DNA of 64,000 nt from Aquila chrysaetos chrysaetos. Its lineage: Eukaryota > Chordata > Aves > Accipitriformes > Accipitridae. A model generated the notes under the pieces. The model saw nothing but the letters and a program-made list of their open reading frames with translations, had not been told where the DNA came from and did not search any database. Made by a program: the position numbers and the translations under genes. The DNA lies in the NCBI RefSeq assembly GCF_900496995.4, contig NC_044030.1, forward strand, positions 17,160,550 to 17,224,549, in the 5' to 3' direction. This document shows, one piece after another, positions 12,701 to 24,700 of the stretch. Each line of letters opens with the position of its first letter. The first letter of the stretch is position 1.

Positions 12701-13478
12701 GGACCGCTTCTGTCATTACAAGTACCCTGCTGAGGTACTAATTCTTAACATGGTTAAAAATACATCGGGAGTTAGGAGGAGAAATACAGAAGAAATGCAA
12801 CTCTTATGTATCATCAATAAGATGATGCCACAGGATTTTTGAAGTTTAAGAAATGATGTCAGGATAGGCTCCAAGCAATAGATAGGAAGACTGTACAGAG
12901 TCTTGTAAGAAAAGAAAAGGAGTAAAAGTTGGTAAATCCTTGTCAATATCACTTGGGAAGACAATGATTTTGTCCAAGTTCTGAAACAAAGTCCTATATT
13001 ATTATAATCCACTCTCTGTGGGTTGTATTTTTGCAGGCACAGCACAATAATGCAGCGTGTTTCCATGAAGAAATAAGGTAATTTCCCCTTCTCTCAGATG
13101 CCAGATTTTATAACATTGTAACCTTCTAAATAGGCAAATCAGGTCAAACTGGTATTATGTCATTCCCTCAGTACTGGCCAGGGCTATACTTGATCTTTTT
13201 AAACACTGAATAGAGAACTGTTCTGTAGATGACAAAAAAGGCAATATTACATATTTTTCACAGCACATGTGTGCCCAGTATTTATTGTGTATGTTTCAAC
13301 AATTTGGGTCATTAGACTTTTGGCATGGTGCTAATGCCTGTTTGGGCCACCAACATGTGGTGGGAAACAAACCCGATGGTTTTCATTGATGGGGAATGCT
13401 GTCCTCCATGGAGAGCCCATCTCTCAGCAGATCAGATCCCGTGCTTGGACAAGCATATTCTATCAAACCATTTTCAGC
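9731..13478. other. Flanking DNA without a recognised gene
   Basis: Several open frames of 80-160 codons occur on the minus strand (for example 10325-10753 and 11949-12431), but none has splice signals in a consistent phase or a family motif I know. The block at 10500-10830 is less AT-rich than its surroundings and could hide an exon; I cannot support one. A short CA/TG-rich run lies near 12300-12345. Confidence 0.3.
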
Positions 13479-13805
13479 TTAATATGTTACCATACCAAGG
13501 TGGAAACTGCGGTGGCTGAAGACCCGACTGTGAGTTGAACCCCCTTACTCCGGGAGAACCAAGTTCCACCAGGAGGGGCAGGGAGGGTGACAGTGGGGGT
13601 GGCAGGAGCCAATTGATTTTGTTTCTTCCCCAAGCTGAGCCTGTCTTTTGCCTGTGACCATAAGTGGTGAGTGATCCCTCCCTGTCCTTGTCTTGACCCA
13701 CGAGCTTTTCTTTATATTTTCTCCTCATCCCACCGGGGCCGGGGGCAGAGGAGCGAGTGAGCGGCTTCAGGGTGCTTAGTTGCCGGCTGGGCTTAAACCA
13801 CGACA
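13479..13805 (+). mobile_element. Probable avian endogenous-retrovirus LTR remnant
   Basis: This block contains sequence of the kind found in long terminal repeats of avian endogenous retroviruses: 'gtgagtgatccctccctgtcc', then 'acccacgagcttttctttatattttctcc', then a GC-rich part and an end at 'aaaccacgaca'. It is much more GC-rich than the DNA to its left. No gag or pol sequence flanks it, so it would be a solo or partial LTR. The 5' limit is uncertain, and the assignment is from memory of the family, not from a search. Confidence 0.35.
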
Positions 13806-14445
13806 CACTTCTTGATCGCTCTTTCCTTCCGGATCAAGGAGGTCAGTGGTACAACCTGAAAAAGACATTTTTATTCTTGGTCTGTGCTTTCCACCCACAT
13901 CCATCCTGTGACGCTTTTCTTTTCCCTAATCCTTTGATGCTGTTGCTGCTCTCCAAGTCTTTCCCGCAGAGTGCCGTTCAGCACCCCTGAACACCTTATT
14001 GCAGCATTCCTATGAAACTGGCAGCCAGGTAACATTCAATCCCATCGATCCTCTATATCCCAGCTCTCTGAGGTGCCCACTGTAACAGGGTGCTCCTTGA
14101 AGGCAACCGTTTCAGCCCCCTCACTTCTTTTTCGGGCTGCGTGCATGCACATGCCAGCACCTGTGAGTTTTGCCCTTACTCCAACACTTAATTTGGCATA
14201 TGCCAGTAAACTGACATTAGCAGTCTCATTTGCTTTCCTTGTTTATTGCAATTGTTCTTTTCATTTCCCTTCTGGTATTTCCCGAGGGGCACTGAACCCT
14301 AGCTCTATCCACTTCTCAGATCACATCAGTCTGAACTGGGTGCTCCTCTGCACCTGTGTGCTTCCCCCCAGCTTCTACTTTAAATATTCCTCCAGGAGCC
14401 TTTGAATTGTCAGTGCCAGAAACCTCAGTTCCTTGTGATTAAAGT
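13806..14445. other. Flank between the LTR-like block and the array; no gene seen
   Basis: The sequence is pyrimidine-rich, with a 110-codon plus-strand frame (14073-14405) that has no recognisable feature. Confidence 0.3.
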
Positions 14446-14634
14446 GCAGCCTTCTCTTCTTGTTCAGGCTCCTCTTTTCCCAGAAGGCTTCCTAGTGCTT
14501 CATGAATCTCAGTCCTTCCTCTCTACATCTCAGTCAGGCACTAAGACTCTGGATTTCTCTGTATCCCCGGCTTCATATGTGGAATTGACTGCAGCTTTCT
14601 CTTCTTGTTCAGGCTCCTCTTGTCCCAGAAGGCT
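14446..14634 (+). repeat. Two 44-bp direct copies at the left edge of the tandem array
   Basis: A 44-bp sequence (gcagccttctcttcttgttc... to ...cagaaggct) at 14446-14489 recurs at 14591-14634 with two mismatches, 145 bp apart. The second copy ends at the position where the 20-kb unit begins (14633). The sequence between the copies does not appear to be duplicated. Confidence 0.7.
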
Positions 14635-15447
14635 GTAATGTGGTTTTACTGGTTATTAGATTTCTAAGATCCTGTCAGAAATTTACCCCTCCTTTTTTAT
14701 TCTTTTCTAAATAGTGAACAGTGTGTCTTAATATTTGGATGTGTAGCTGCTCTGACAGAGTTTCAGGTATCTGGTAGCTAGTGAGTGGGACTAAAGTGGA
14801 TTTGTTTAACCTGAGAGAGTCAGTGAAGAAAAAGAGATTCTAAGAGAGATGACTGTTGTCTTTTTGTGAAATGTTATTTGGTTTTGCAAGTGGAACTGAT
14901 GAATAAACGGTCAAGACTCTTTCATGCCTTACCATGTGGTTGCCAGAATAAGTAATTCTCTTAGAGGAGGAAGTATTCATGCACAGTTCTGGCATTTCAG
15001 AAGACTAGCGTCGTTCCCCGGGCTTCAGTGAAAATCTCTGAAATACACTTGTCTGGGTGATCCCTGCCGCTTTTTAGCGGACAGCTTGAAAACGGCAAGT
15101 TTGCAAAACTGCTCTTCTGTGATCGGATGCAAAGTATCTCCTGGTGTCTTCCCCACTTCCCTGTAGTTTGCAAGGTGAAGCCTCAGGACCGGTCCGGAAT
15201 GCCTCAGGAGAGGTATATCATTATGTCAGGAGTGCATGCCAGGGAAAAGAGGTGACTAGCAGAATGCCACTTTACGAGGACAGTTTTGTGCAGGCACACA
15301 GGCTGCTAGGGCAGAAAGGAGATGGTTGCTGGGTTGAGACTTGAAATGGCTGTAGCCCAACTTTGCCAATGTGGCCCACAACCGGGTATCTATTCCCCAT
15401 CCACGTGCTGAGGAAGGTTTCAGTTTTTTTTCTAATCTCCTTCTTAG
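14633..15447. other. Copy 1: unit start, no recognised gene
   Basis: No coding frame or repeat is recognised. A small perfect inverted repeat (ccgctttttagcgg) occurs near 15067. The same sequence opens copies 2 (34641-35455) and 3 (54587-55402). Confidence 0.4.
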
Positions 15448-15702
15448 GAGCCACCAGAAGGACGCTTGCTGTTTCAGCAATGGAAGGCACTTGGAGTGGC
15501 ACAGACAGACAGAAGAGGAGAACTTCCACCTTGGAACTCCCAGCAGCGTGCGAGAGCGAACAGAATGAAAAATTGGTTGGACGTCCAGTGCTGTGCAGGT
15601 ATGCTGCCATGTTTTATCCCACTGCTGTCCACTCAAGTGCTAGCTTCTGGGACACAGAGATTTATCCACGAGGAGCAATCACCCTTTCGCCAGCTGTTGC
15701 AG
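15448..15702 (+). other. Copy 1: candidate 255-bp exon of an unidentified transcript
   Basis: A pyrimidine-rich acceptor (tctaatctccttcttag) precedes a 255-bp segment that ends at a consensus donor (ttgcag then gtaagg). The frame starting gag-cca is open for all 85 codons (EPPEGRLLFQQWKALG at its start, SPFRQLLQ at its end). A second frame is also open (ending ITLSPAVAG), and part of the minus strand is open, so the coding frame cannot be decided. An acceptor at 16084 (ctggatttgcag) could begin a following exon. No family is recognised. It could equally be a non-coding exon or chance. Confidence 0.3.
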
Positions 15703-16770
15703 GTAAGGTCTTGCAGGCCAGTGCTTGGCTGATACCAACCTGAGGCCAACACTGTCTGTGTAATGTAGAGATGGAGAGTCACGCACGCTCTTGCTAGTCG
15801 TTGGAGGTGCCTCTCTCTTCTTTTTTCTACTCCCTCTTGGAAGTAGAAGAGAGAGGGAACCTTGCTTCTTCATAGCTAATCGTGTGACTAATGGCATCAC
15901 TCCTACTAATTGTTTCCCAAACTGGTCTGGGAGGGGGAGAAAATTTGGAAGTTGTGTAAAATAGTGAAGTTCAAAGCAATACATGTCATTCTGGTGTTCT
16001 TGAACTGCCCATGCTACAATGTGCGAAACAACCTGCATTCAGGAGGCCCGTTTCTTTAAATTTGACACTTTTCTGGATTTGCAGTATCTAAAGCGGGTGG
16101 GCTGCCTATTTCTTGAATGTCATCTCTCTTGCCTCCTGCTGTTTCTGCATAGATCCATGGAGTCTGTCTAGGTTTCTGCACACAGATGTGTTGCACTGCA
16201 GGTTTGAATGACAGATTCGTCCTCTCCTGGAAAATCTTAACGGACAGGTTCTAATAATACTTTCACAGCTGAGAGTAACTAGAATCCAATTAAGTAAGTG
16301 AGAAAAAGAAAAGCAGTCATTTACCGCCCTGCCAGAGTAAACGAATTTTTGGAGAGGTTGTGTGCCTGAGCAACGTGACATTAGGCACTAGCCCGTCAGG
16401 TACATAGAAACTGCTCGGCACAGTGGTAGCCAGCATAAGCTCTGCTTGGGCAAAAACTTTACCTGACCTCCACAGGCACTTAATAATGTTCCCTGGGACC
16501 TGTTCTGTTGCAATCGTTCAGAATGGAGGGATTCCTCCAGTTCCTGCTAGCTTGGCAAAACAAAGCTTCCGGCCTCAACATGCCACCAGACAGAGAACAA
16601 TCCTTTCTCTTAAAAGCAAGTTGTCAGTGGTGTAGATTCACTGTGCCAGGCACAGAAGGAGTGTTCTTCAGAAAACAGGGTCACCAGTCACTTTCCACCC
16701 AGTGCTGAATCACTCATGAGGTTTAGAGAATTGAGGTGATGCTTTAGCTGCTTTACATCATTTGTGCAGA
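15703..16770. other. Copy 1: no recognised gene
   Basis: Only short shadow frames are present. An acceptor-like site at 16073-16084 is discussed with the candidate exon. The equivalents are 35711-36778 and 55658-56697. Confidence 0.35.
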
Positions 16771-17150
16771 CCTCCTTCCTTCCTTCTTTCTCCCTTCCTT
16801 CCTTCTTTCCTTCCTTCCTTCTTTCTCCCTTCCTTCCTTCCCTCCTTCCTTCCTTCTTTCTCCTTCCTTCCTTCTTCTTTCCTTCCTTCTCCCTTCTTTC
16901 CTTCCTTCCTTCTTTCTTCCTTTGCTCCTTCCCTCCTTCCTTCCTTCCCTCCTTCCTTCCTTCTTCTATCTCCCGTCCTTCTTTCTCCCTTCCTTCTTTC
17001 TCCCTTCCTTCCTTCCCTCCTTCCTTCCTTCTCTCCCTCCCTCCCTCCCTCCCTCCTTCGTCCTTTTCTCCTTCCCTTTCTTCCCCCCTCACTTTTCCTC
17101 TTTCTCTTCCCCCTCTCTCTTCTGCCTCTCTTTCCCCCCTTCTTTCTGTC
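16771..17150 (+). repeat. Copy 1: polypyrimidine microsatellite (CCTT)n / (CCCT)n
   Basis: About 380 bp of interrupted cctt/ttcc repeats on the plus strand with cctc-rich and ctcc-rich stretches and scattered tttctccc units. All frames look open through it, which produces meaningless Ser/Phe/Pro-rich or Arg/Glu/Gly-rich frames. Long homopurine-homopyrimidine mirror tracts of this type can form triplex DNA and are length-unstable. Confidence 0.97.
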
Positions 17151-17204
17151 CCTGTTGAGATGCTTCCTTGACACCCAGTGGTATTGTGTTCTCCGAACAC
17201 CAGA

Positions 17205-17430
17205 GCAAAGGCAGGAAGAATTTCTTCACCAAAAGGCTTATGGAGCACTGGAACAGGCTGCCCAGGGAAGAGGTTGAGTCACCATCCCAGGAGGTATTTA
17301 AAAGACGTGTAGATGTGGCACTTGGGGACGTGGTTTTGTGGTGGACTTGGCGGTGTTAGGTTTGTGGTTGGACTCGATAGCCTTAGAGGCCTTTTCCAAC
17401 CTGAATGATTCTATGAGTCTATGGTTCTAA
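17205..17430 (+). mobile_element. Copy 1: CR1 LINE 3' end
   Basis: The segment encodes the last residues of CR1 ORF2 (WNRLPREEVESPSQEVFKRR type) and runs into the typical CR1 3' UTR: a ggactcgatagcctt block, a ccttttccaacctgaatgattctatgagtctatg tail. It is severely 5'-truncated, starting at or just after the polypyrimidine tract. Confidence 0.9.
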
Positions 17431-19470
17431 GCTCTCTGCAAATTGACTTTCCAAATTTGTGAAGAATCAGGTAGGAAAGGGAAATGCACAGTTGCAAAAG
17501 AGTGGCCTCATCTTACAGAGATTTAAACCTGACAGAGACAAGTAGTAGAACCGAGTATTACAGGGCTCTGTAAATAACATACCTATTGGAAATGCCAACC
17601 TCCGTAGACAGACGCATCCCATCCTGCTTGTTAACAGGAGGTGGCTGGGGAGGACAACCCACGGTCAGCCAGTCCGACTGCTAGAGGCACGAGAGATCCT
17701 CGTCCCCGAGGATGCTCAGGTAAGTAAGTCCCTGATCCAAGGAGATGGATGATTGGGGGTTTTTTAACCTTTTCCTCCCCTAAGATCCGGAACCCTTCTA
17801 GGGATCCTGCCCTTAGGAATGACAACAACCCGTGCACAGGGACAGGCCAGGTGACGGTTTCGGTGCCATCCTAGGCACTGAAGGGGGTCAGTGCAGCGAA
17901 AGAGCTGAGACAAAGCATTCAGACCGACCCTCCCGTTGATGGAGAACCAGAGATACCAGGCTCATCCACCAAAGCAGCGGGAGCTTTGCTTTAGAAGTTT
18001 CAGTTTGTACTGAATATGAACTGAACTACCTACTCAGCCAGCAGTGGTTGAGATTAGGTATTTAAAGGCTGAAGAAAGTGGGGTTTTCAGACTCCTGTGA
18101 TGTGCCCAGGGATTCCTCCCTCGGAGATATGCCTGAGAAGATGGTAAAGGAGAGATAGGGAAACTCTCCTATTGCTTACCCCCCCAGCCCTTCTCTCCCA
18201 CCCCAGTTTCAAGCTGTAGTTCACTTGATTGCGTCCCAGTAATTGTCCTACAGCAACCCAAGGAGGCAGACAACACCCTGCCGTGGGCCTGGCTGGAGTG
18301 CTTTACAGCTCCCTGCAAGCTGCAGGCGAAGCGGCTTTGGGCGTGCAGCAAGAGGAAGAACAGGTGGACCTGCCCTTGCTCACGTGGCCCAGTCAGTGGC
18401 CCACAGCAGCACAGGGGGGATGACGGCAGCTCCATGCCAGGATAGGTTTGCTCCACATTTTTGATGGGTTTGCCTGAAATTTTGCTTGTGCACCTCTTTT
18501 TTCCCATTATCTGTCCATTCTCAACATTGTTTTGGAATGGGATGAGAGCAATAGAAGATTTTGATGTGGTCAGTGAGTGCACAGTGTTGGTGTATCGGAA
18601 GATACAGCTAATACTGGAAAAGGAAAGTTGAAGAACTTTAAGTATGATTTTTTTTTCTTTTTAAACACGCCACATAAATTTAGGATTTGTATAATTCATA
18701 CACATTTTCAGTTATTCAAGCAGTTCCGTAGTTTGAACAATCAGGAAAGGGCTTTCATTTGGTCAGAAATGAAGGTGTTAACGACTGAAGCTTGCTAGCA
18801 TAGTACCCTTCAAATTCTTAAGGCTTCATACGGTTAGGACAAGTTTTCAACAAAACGGTGTAAGACGGAAGGAGAAGACAAGTATAGCTGCACACCTGGC
18901 ACCGTGGGAACCATTTGTAAATTTGCAGATTTACTTTATTCAGAGGCCTAGATGCTGTGATTTTGTATAGGTCCTTCTCATTTTAGAAACGTTCTCAGGA
19001 TTGAGAAACCGTCCTCGTAAACATGCAGATGAAACAACTGTTGGAAAAACAAATTGCAGAGAGAACTCATTCCTGCGTTTAGCATTCCCCTACCGCTAGA
19101 TAGCAACAAGGGGACCCACTTTTCTGGGCAAGCATTGCAGAGAAATTGTGCAGCCCTGCAAACAGAACCAAAGTGTCTTTGTGCCCATCACGCCCAATCC
19201 AATGGGGCTGTAGAGAGGAAAGCTCTTGACTTTAAAAGCAGTGGGCAAAAACTTTGTGCAGAGACTGGCCTGAAATGTCTGGGTGTGTTTGCCTCTCCCA
19301 TTGACGTAGACGAGAAGTGTTGGGAATAGCAAATATGGGCTGTCACCCTCACGAGATTTTCCACAGCCAGACCCACGTGGCCGACTTACACAGCACCCTT
19401 CACTCTCTAGGCAGTCAACCTTGAACAGAAAATGCTCTTCTGAAATAAAAAAGAAGTGCTTGGACTAATG
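17431..19470. other. Copy 1: no recognised gene upstream of the RING gene
   Basis: Several frames of 60-137 codons occur on both strands without splice or family support. An AT-rich stretch near 18640-18720 separates two more GC-balanced parts. The equivalents are 37387-39424 and 57310-59347. Confidence 0.35.
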
Positions 19471-19473
19471 AAC

Positions 19474-19723
19474 TATAAATTATTATGAAGCCAGAGGCAG
19501 GAACAGATGATGGGACAGCACGGCCCATGCGGTGATCGATCCTGGGCTCCCCAGAGTCGTGAGCAGGGGCGCCTGCGGCCCTTCTACCGTACTCTGGAGG
19601 GACAAGCAACTACAGCTTCTTCTTCCTGCGTATGTAGGCTCAGGCTCCATTGCTAGCTCTTTTGAGGACCACCGGTGCAACAGTTGGCCAGGAGCACCAG
19701 CTACCAGAAGCACGGCAATCTTG
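19474..19723 (+). promoter_or_regulatory. Copy 1: possible TATA-type promoter and first exon of the RING gene
   Basis: A TATAAAT sequence (19474-19480) lies about 1.2 kb before the RING start codon, at the point where the sequence turns from AT-rich to GC-rich. A donor-like site (caatcttg then gtaagc) follows at 19724. The pair could mark a TATA box and a 5' UTR exon. The inference is weak without transcript data. The equivalents are TATAAA at 39425 and 59348. Confidence 0.2.
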
Positions 19724-20116
19724 GTAAGCGGAGAGGGACCCGGCACTGTGGGCGAGTGCCAGCGGGAGTGGATGGGGCTGGAGCGCAATGCCCCTTCAGG
19801 CTTCTCCCCGCCGGCGGGGGGCACGACCCAGCAGGCCGGGAGACTCTCACCCAGGGCTGGCCACTAACCACCCAGGTCCCCTCTGCAAATCCCGGCATTG
19901 CACGGGGAAAGGCAGCCAGCTGGGGGACACGTCACCCAGCCGCGGGCAGTCCACGCCGACTGTTCCCGCCAGGCTCCCCCTTGCAGGAGACTTCTGCAAG
20001 GCGTCAGGAGTGGGGACGAGACACACAGTCATGGGCGTGTGTTGCAGGTGACCAAGCCAGGGCAACAGGGAAATGTAGAAGATGAAAACAAGAAACGCTA
20101 TTTTTCTTTTCTCCAG

Positions 20117-20435
20117 ATGCTGTGCACCTGTGGGGCGTGGAAGGCCGAGCGGTGGCCTGTGACATCAGCGGGCGATGCACTGTGACCGTCGTGTCCCTTG
20201 CTGCTTGTCTCCGGGCACCAGCAGAGCCTGGGCCAGTCTGGCTCGTGCCTGGGCTCCTGCCGAGCGTGCCTGCGAGGTCTGGAGGGTCGAGCAAGGTTTC
20301 TCCTGGTGCTGGGTGGTGCTTTGGTGGCTGCCATCGGCAGCTCTCAGTGCCCGTCCCAGAACCATGCCCTGTGTTTCCCCAGCCCTGCCTGGTTCAGGCA
20401 GCTGGGCACCGCGGGGTGCACTTGCAGCAGCGGAG
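20117..20435 (+). other. Copy 1: candidate upstream exon of the RING gene
   Basis: An acceptor (ttttcttttctccag) and a consensus donor (gcggag then gtgagc) bound 319 bp. A short intron of 163 bp, ending ccattttgcag at 20598, then leads to the exon with the RING start codon. One frame of this segment runs open into the RING frame across the splice, so it may be 5' UTR or may add N-terminal residues. Confidence 0.35.
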
Positions 20436-20685
20436 GTGAGCTGTGCGCGGAAACGTGTCCCCCCTCCCCGAGCAGCCGTGGGGGCGGGTGATGGGCTTGG
20501 GGAGCCAGGAGGGTGTCCTTCTCGAGGGGCCTGGGCATTTCTTCCTCCCCTCCCCTCCCCGGGACAGCGAGTGACCGTGGCCTCTCTCCATTTTGCAGCG
20601 CACGACAGCCGCCGCTGCAGCGCCAGCAAGAGGGAGCAGCTCCTTGTCCTCAGCGCTTCCCAGCTCACCTCAGCATGCAGAGAGC

Positions 20686-21664
20686 ATGGCCACCGAGAGC
20701 GAGTGGAGCTGCCCCATCTGCTGCGACGATCAAGACGACATCGCCTACATGTCGCCTTGCCTCCACCAGTTTTGCTTAGGCTGTGCACTGCGCTGGGTAC
20801 AGCAGAAGCCAAACTGCCCCCTGTGCAGGTCGGGGACGACGGCCATCTTGTTCTCAGTGCGGTCGGAGGATGATTTTTTGACATTGGATGTCCCAAGCCT
20901 CAGAGAGCCAATGGCTGAAGACCACCAGGATGAGCAGGGGCCTGCGGGGCTGGTGCCCTGGGCTCAAGTGGGCAGCTTCCCTCCTGCGGTCTGGGGCGGA
21001 CTTTTTCAAGAGCCACCCCAATAACATCAGGCCCCTGCTGCCCTGGGTGCGACATGAGCTCGGGGTGCTCTACGAGGAGCAGTGGTGGGAGGGTGGCTGC
21101 CGCGGAGGGGATCATTGTGGCCCACCTGTGCCTCTGGGGTCTGGACGAGGAGGTGTTGGTGCAGAAGCTGCAGAACTGCCTGTCACAACACACGCGGACA
21201 TTCGTCCCCCGGCTCATCACCGCCGCCGTTCGCCTGTGCGGCTGGGCGGTCCGCCAGCACCTGGGCCAGCAGGACCCCCGCGCTGCCGGCGGGGAGGACA
21301 ACGGCCCTGCAGCCAGCCCCAGCTCCACGGCCTCCCCGGGGTGGACTCCCGCTCCCCACCCGGCCTCCTCCAGCAGCGCTGCAGGCCCCGACGTGGAAGA
21401 GGAAGCCAGCACGTCAGAGGCCACCCTCCGCGGGGGTCCCGACAGCCGCCCATCTGCGCCTGTCCCTGCAGAGCAAGATCAGCCCCAGGAGGAGCCGGGG
21501 GAGGCGGCAGCGGCAGGTCCCTCTGCCCAGGGCTGCAGCCCCTCCGCTCCTGGCCGGGGCAGGGACCGCTTGCCCAGGGGGCCCTGGCGCCCCCCGAAGA
21601 GGAAGGCCTCCGGCCCCCGGGACTCTGCCCAGCCTGCAAGAGGCCACCCCGCCGGCGGCACTAG
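20686..21664 (+). pseudogene. Copy 1: TOPORS-like RING-finger E3 ubiquitin ligase, three frameshifts
   Basis: The start codon (gagcATGgcc, good context) opens a frame with the complete C3HC4 RING seen in copy 2. Relative to copy 2 there is one extra G in the run at 20993-20996, one extra G at 21091-21093 and one missing C at about 21633. Read literally, the first shift leads to a stop at 21022-21024, after the RING but early in the conserved helical region. All other parts, including the final basic residues before TAG at 21662, can be followed in shifted frames. All three differences are in short G or C runs, so either the copy is a recent pseudogene or the assembly carries homopolymer errors. 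Substitutions relative to copies 2 and 3 (for example Val for Leu near the tail, Gly for Ser) are few. Confidence 0.85.
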
Positions 21665-21699
21665 CAGGGCTCTGTCAACCCTTGATTCAAGGAAAAGGA

Positions 21700-21705
21700 A
21701 ATAAA
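21700..21705 (+). terminator. Copy 1: polyadenylation signal AATAAA of the RING gene
   Basis: AATAAA lies 36 bp after the stop codon, followed by a t/g-containing stretch (ttcctgtttccctgac). Confidence 0.6.
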
Positions 21706-24700
21706 TTCCTGTTTCCCTGACACAGTCTCCGGGTGCTGCTTTCTCCCCCTTCTCCTGGTGCCTTTCCCGGCGCCCCCGTGCCCCACCACGGCTGCCGCCA
21801 GCCAGCTGGGGGGCACGGCCATGGGTGCCCGGAGCCCCAGGGCCAGTGTTGGTGGTGCCTCCTCCTGCAGGAAATCCTGCTGCAGCCACGCACCGGCGGC
21901 ACAACAGATTGCTGAGGGCAGAGCGGGCAGGAGGGGGAAGCTGGTTTCGTCACAGGTCCGATGGGGACCTAACTGGGCATTACCCGCGGTCCCTGCTGCA
22001 TCCCCTGGTGCCCCCACCCGGTCCCAGTGCCATGAAGGGCATCCTGAGCTCTGCCCGGCTGGAAGGAGCATCCCTCGGAGCCCTGGACCCCCGCTGTGGG
22101 GTGTTGCTGTGGGGACAGCAAGGAGCGGTCCCCCCCAACCCAGGTGTGCCTGAGGGGCTTGGCAGGGGCTTCCTCTCCCAGCTGGGCGCAGCAGGCTGCA
22201 CACCTACGGCCGGCCGGAGCACTCCCGCCGGCGGCAGGAGGGGTGTGCAGACGGGGGTGGGGGGCTGACAAAGCTCTTCTCCTGTGACAGCTCGCCATCA
22301 TGAAGTGGTGCTAAAGCGATGCCAAAGGTCTTGTTGGGAAAAAGATTCTTGTGCCTCATTTTGCAAGCTGAGCTTCCTGTCCCCTTTGAAATCCATTCAG
22401 TGTGATCCTTTGTCAACATCTCTGCCTTCCGTGATGGCAGTTCACCAGTCCTTTCAAAGCAGCTTTGCTGAGAGAGAAAAGGTCTGGCTTGCCATTCGTT
22501 GTTGCACTGCAGTCCGTAGGAAATCACTTGCTTCGGGTCCTTACCCACCTTACTGTCAGAAATTGCAGATGAAAGACCAAAACTTTGCCAGCTGTGAAAA
22601 TGGCCCAAAGAGAAGGCAGTTATGGGCAAAATAATGAGAATTATTATTGTGTTGGCACATCTGGTACCAGGCGGGTGAAAAATAGGACCCTAAAGATCTG
22701 AAAATAGCTCAGCTGACAATCAGGGAGGGGAAGGTGCAAAGAAAGGAAGAGATAGAAACATCAAAGGAAGGAAAGGACTATGTACAGAAGTCAAAAGTAG
22801 CATAAAAAAGAGCAAATGGATAAAACAATGAAAAAATAAATTTAGTCTGATATTAAAAAAAAATTTAAAAAAAATCGACTGAGCTTGAGTTTCTGTTATT
22901 GTCAATAAAAGGAGTTGGGATGAGCTATAACCTTGCCACTCCAGCACTCCTCTCTGCATCCCACAGAGCATGACAAAGCAGGAACCTCTCCAAGGTGGGT
23001 AGAGGTTTGTCCTGCTGGAGATGTCTGTGCCGGTGCCCGGGGGTTCGTGTATGTGCGTGCAGAGCTCGGTTTCAGTCGTCTTTGGAAGCAGTGAAGAAGC
23101 CGGGTGTGGAAGGCAGCGACCGGCCAAGGAACAGGCTGAATAATCCCATGAGTTCCCCTGTTTCGAAGGCTTCTCGTGTTCAACAGCTGCTGACAGCACC
23201 AGTTCTTCAGTGCTCGCATCTGGCGTGCTAGTGTCTTGGAGGAGGCAGTGTCACAGCCGTGTTCCTGGCCACAGATAGCCGGTGGATTTGTGATGGTGTA
23301 ATTGTGGAGAACTTTCACAAGAAGGTGCAGAGAGCTGACCTTTCTACTGCTGGTTTCCGCAGCTGCTTGTTACAATGGTGGTAGGAATCACAGCAGCATG
23401 CTCCTTTGTAGATGTCTGATTGCTTCTCTCCCCGAAAAACTGCATTTTGACACTGCTATATAACAGACAGTCCTTCCTCCTTTGGCTGTGCCTTGGCATT
23501 CCGAGGAGCCCAGCTACATTCACAGGAGGCGTGAGAACACAGACACGTAGACAGAACGTGCCTGTTCCTAGATCTCATCCCAGCACAGGCGGTGCAGAGA
23601 AGCACTTCCCAAGGTGAACCGGTGTTTACCCCCTGGGAAATGCTTTGTCAGCTTCCTGCCTGTCTCGCTGAGGCGCTTTGGTTTCAGAGAGGGGTGACCT
23701 GAAATCAGGAGGCAGGGATTGGTTCTGACAGAGGAAGGACTTTCTTAACGACGTCCTCTGTTTGCACATGAACCCATCCTCACCCTCCCTCGGTGCCCTG
23801 AACTGCGCGGGAAACGACCTCTTGGTGTGTTTTGGGGGAGTGCAGGAATGACTAGTCTCAGCATAGGCAAGGCTTGTGAGTCAGAGCTTCTTCCACGGCG
23901 CTCTCGATTCTGCTTGGCCAGCTGAGGAACGGATGGATGCTCCGGCTTCAACGTCTCTGTGTTGCACCCAAAAATTACAGACCAGACAGGGAAATCTCAA
24001 ATCACCCCGATCCTGAGGACGCTCCTTCAGTTTCTCCCATCTTGGTCACAGCCAGCGTCTCCTCTCTAGAGCAGCCGTCACAACAGAGGCACAAACTCGG
24101 AAAGCACTGGCATCACCAGGCGGCGGCATAAGTCACCCACCCTCTATTTCTGGGCGGCACTGTTTCCATACTCTTAATTCCTTCCCGAGACCCCTCCAGC
24201 TTCCCGGCAGGTGCCTTTGCCAAGCCATCGCTGCCGCAGTCGCCATCAGATGCACAGTGGAAAAAACAAGAACGGGAAGCACTGTGCTCCATCCCACAGC
24301 TCTGGTTTCCCAGATAAACATCAAAGCTTGCTGGAAAAACAGTGAGCAAAGACTTTCCAGGATAAAATGCAAAATTATGCGTTTCATAAGCATTGTACTT
24401 TGGGTAAGAGGGGAGTGGGAGAAGCAGAAAAGTTCTGGCAACAGCGAAATATTCCAACGATATTAAGCTGTGAATACTATTTAACTGTACAAAGTCAAAA
24501 TTAAATATTTTTTTTTTAGTATAAAATGTCTCATCCACCTAAAATGAATCTTTTAATAAGATTTCTCTTATAAACAGTGTTGACGCTAGGGCGGTACACT
24601 CCCGCTAGGCCGCCACTAACATTCAGAAGATCAGGATCTAGGGAAATGGTTTCTGCACACCCGTGCTTTTCTCTTGGTTGCACAGCAGAGGGGAAGCGTG

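Noticed and set aside
16688-17277. Long open frames (up to 186 codons, both strands) across the CCTT tract, and similar ones in copies 2 and 3
   Set aside because: They are products of the repeat: tetranucleotide pyrimidine or purine runs contain almost no stop codons. They code only for monotonous Phe/Leu/Pro/Ser or Arg/Lys/Glu/Gly strings.
20165-20896. 243-codon minus-strand frame opposite the RING gene, with counterparts in copies 2 and 3
   Set aside because: It is antisense to the RING codons in GC-rich DNA, where stops are rare. Its sequence shows no domain, and the sense strand clearly encodes the C3HC4 RING.
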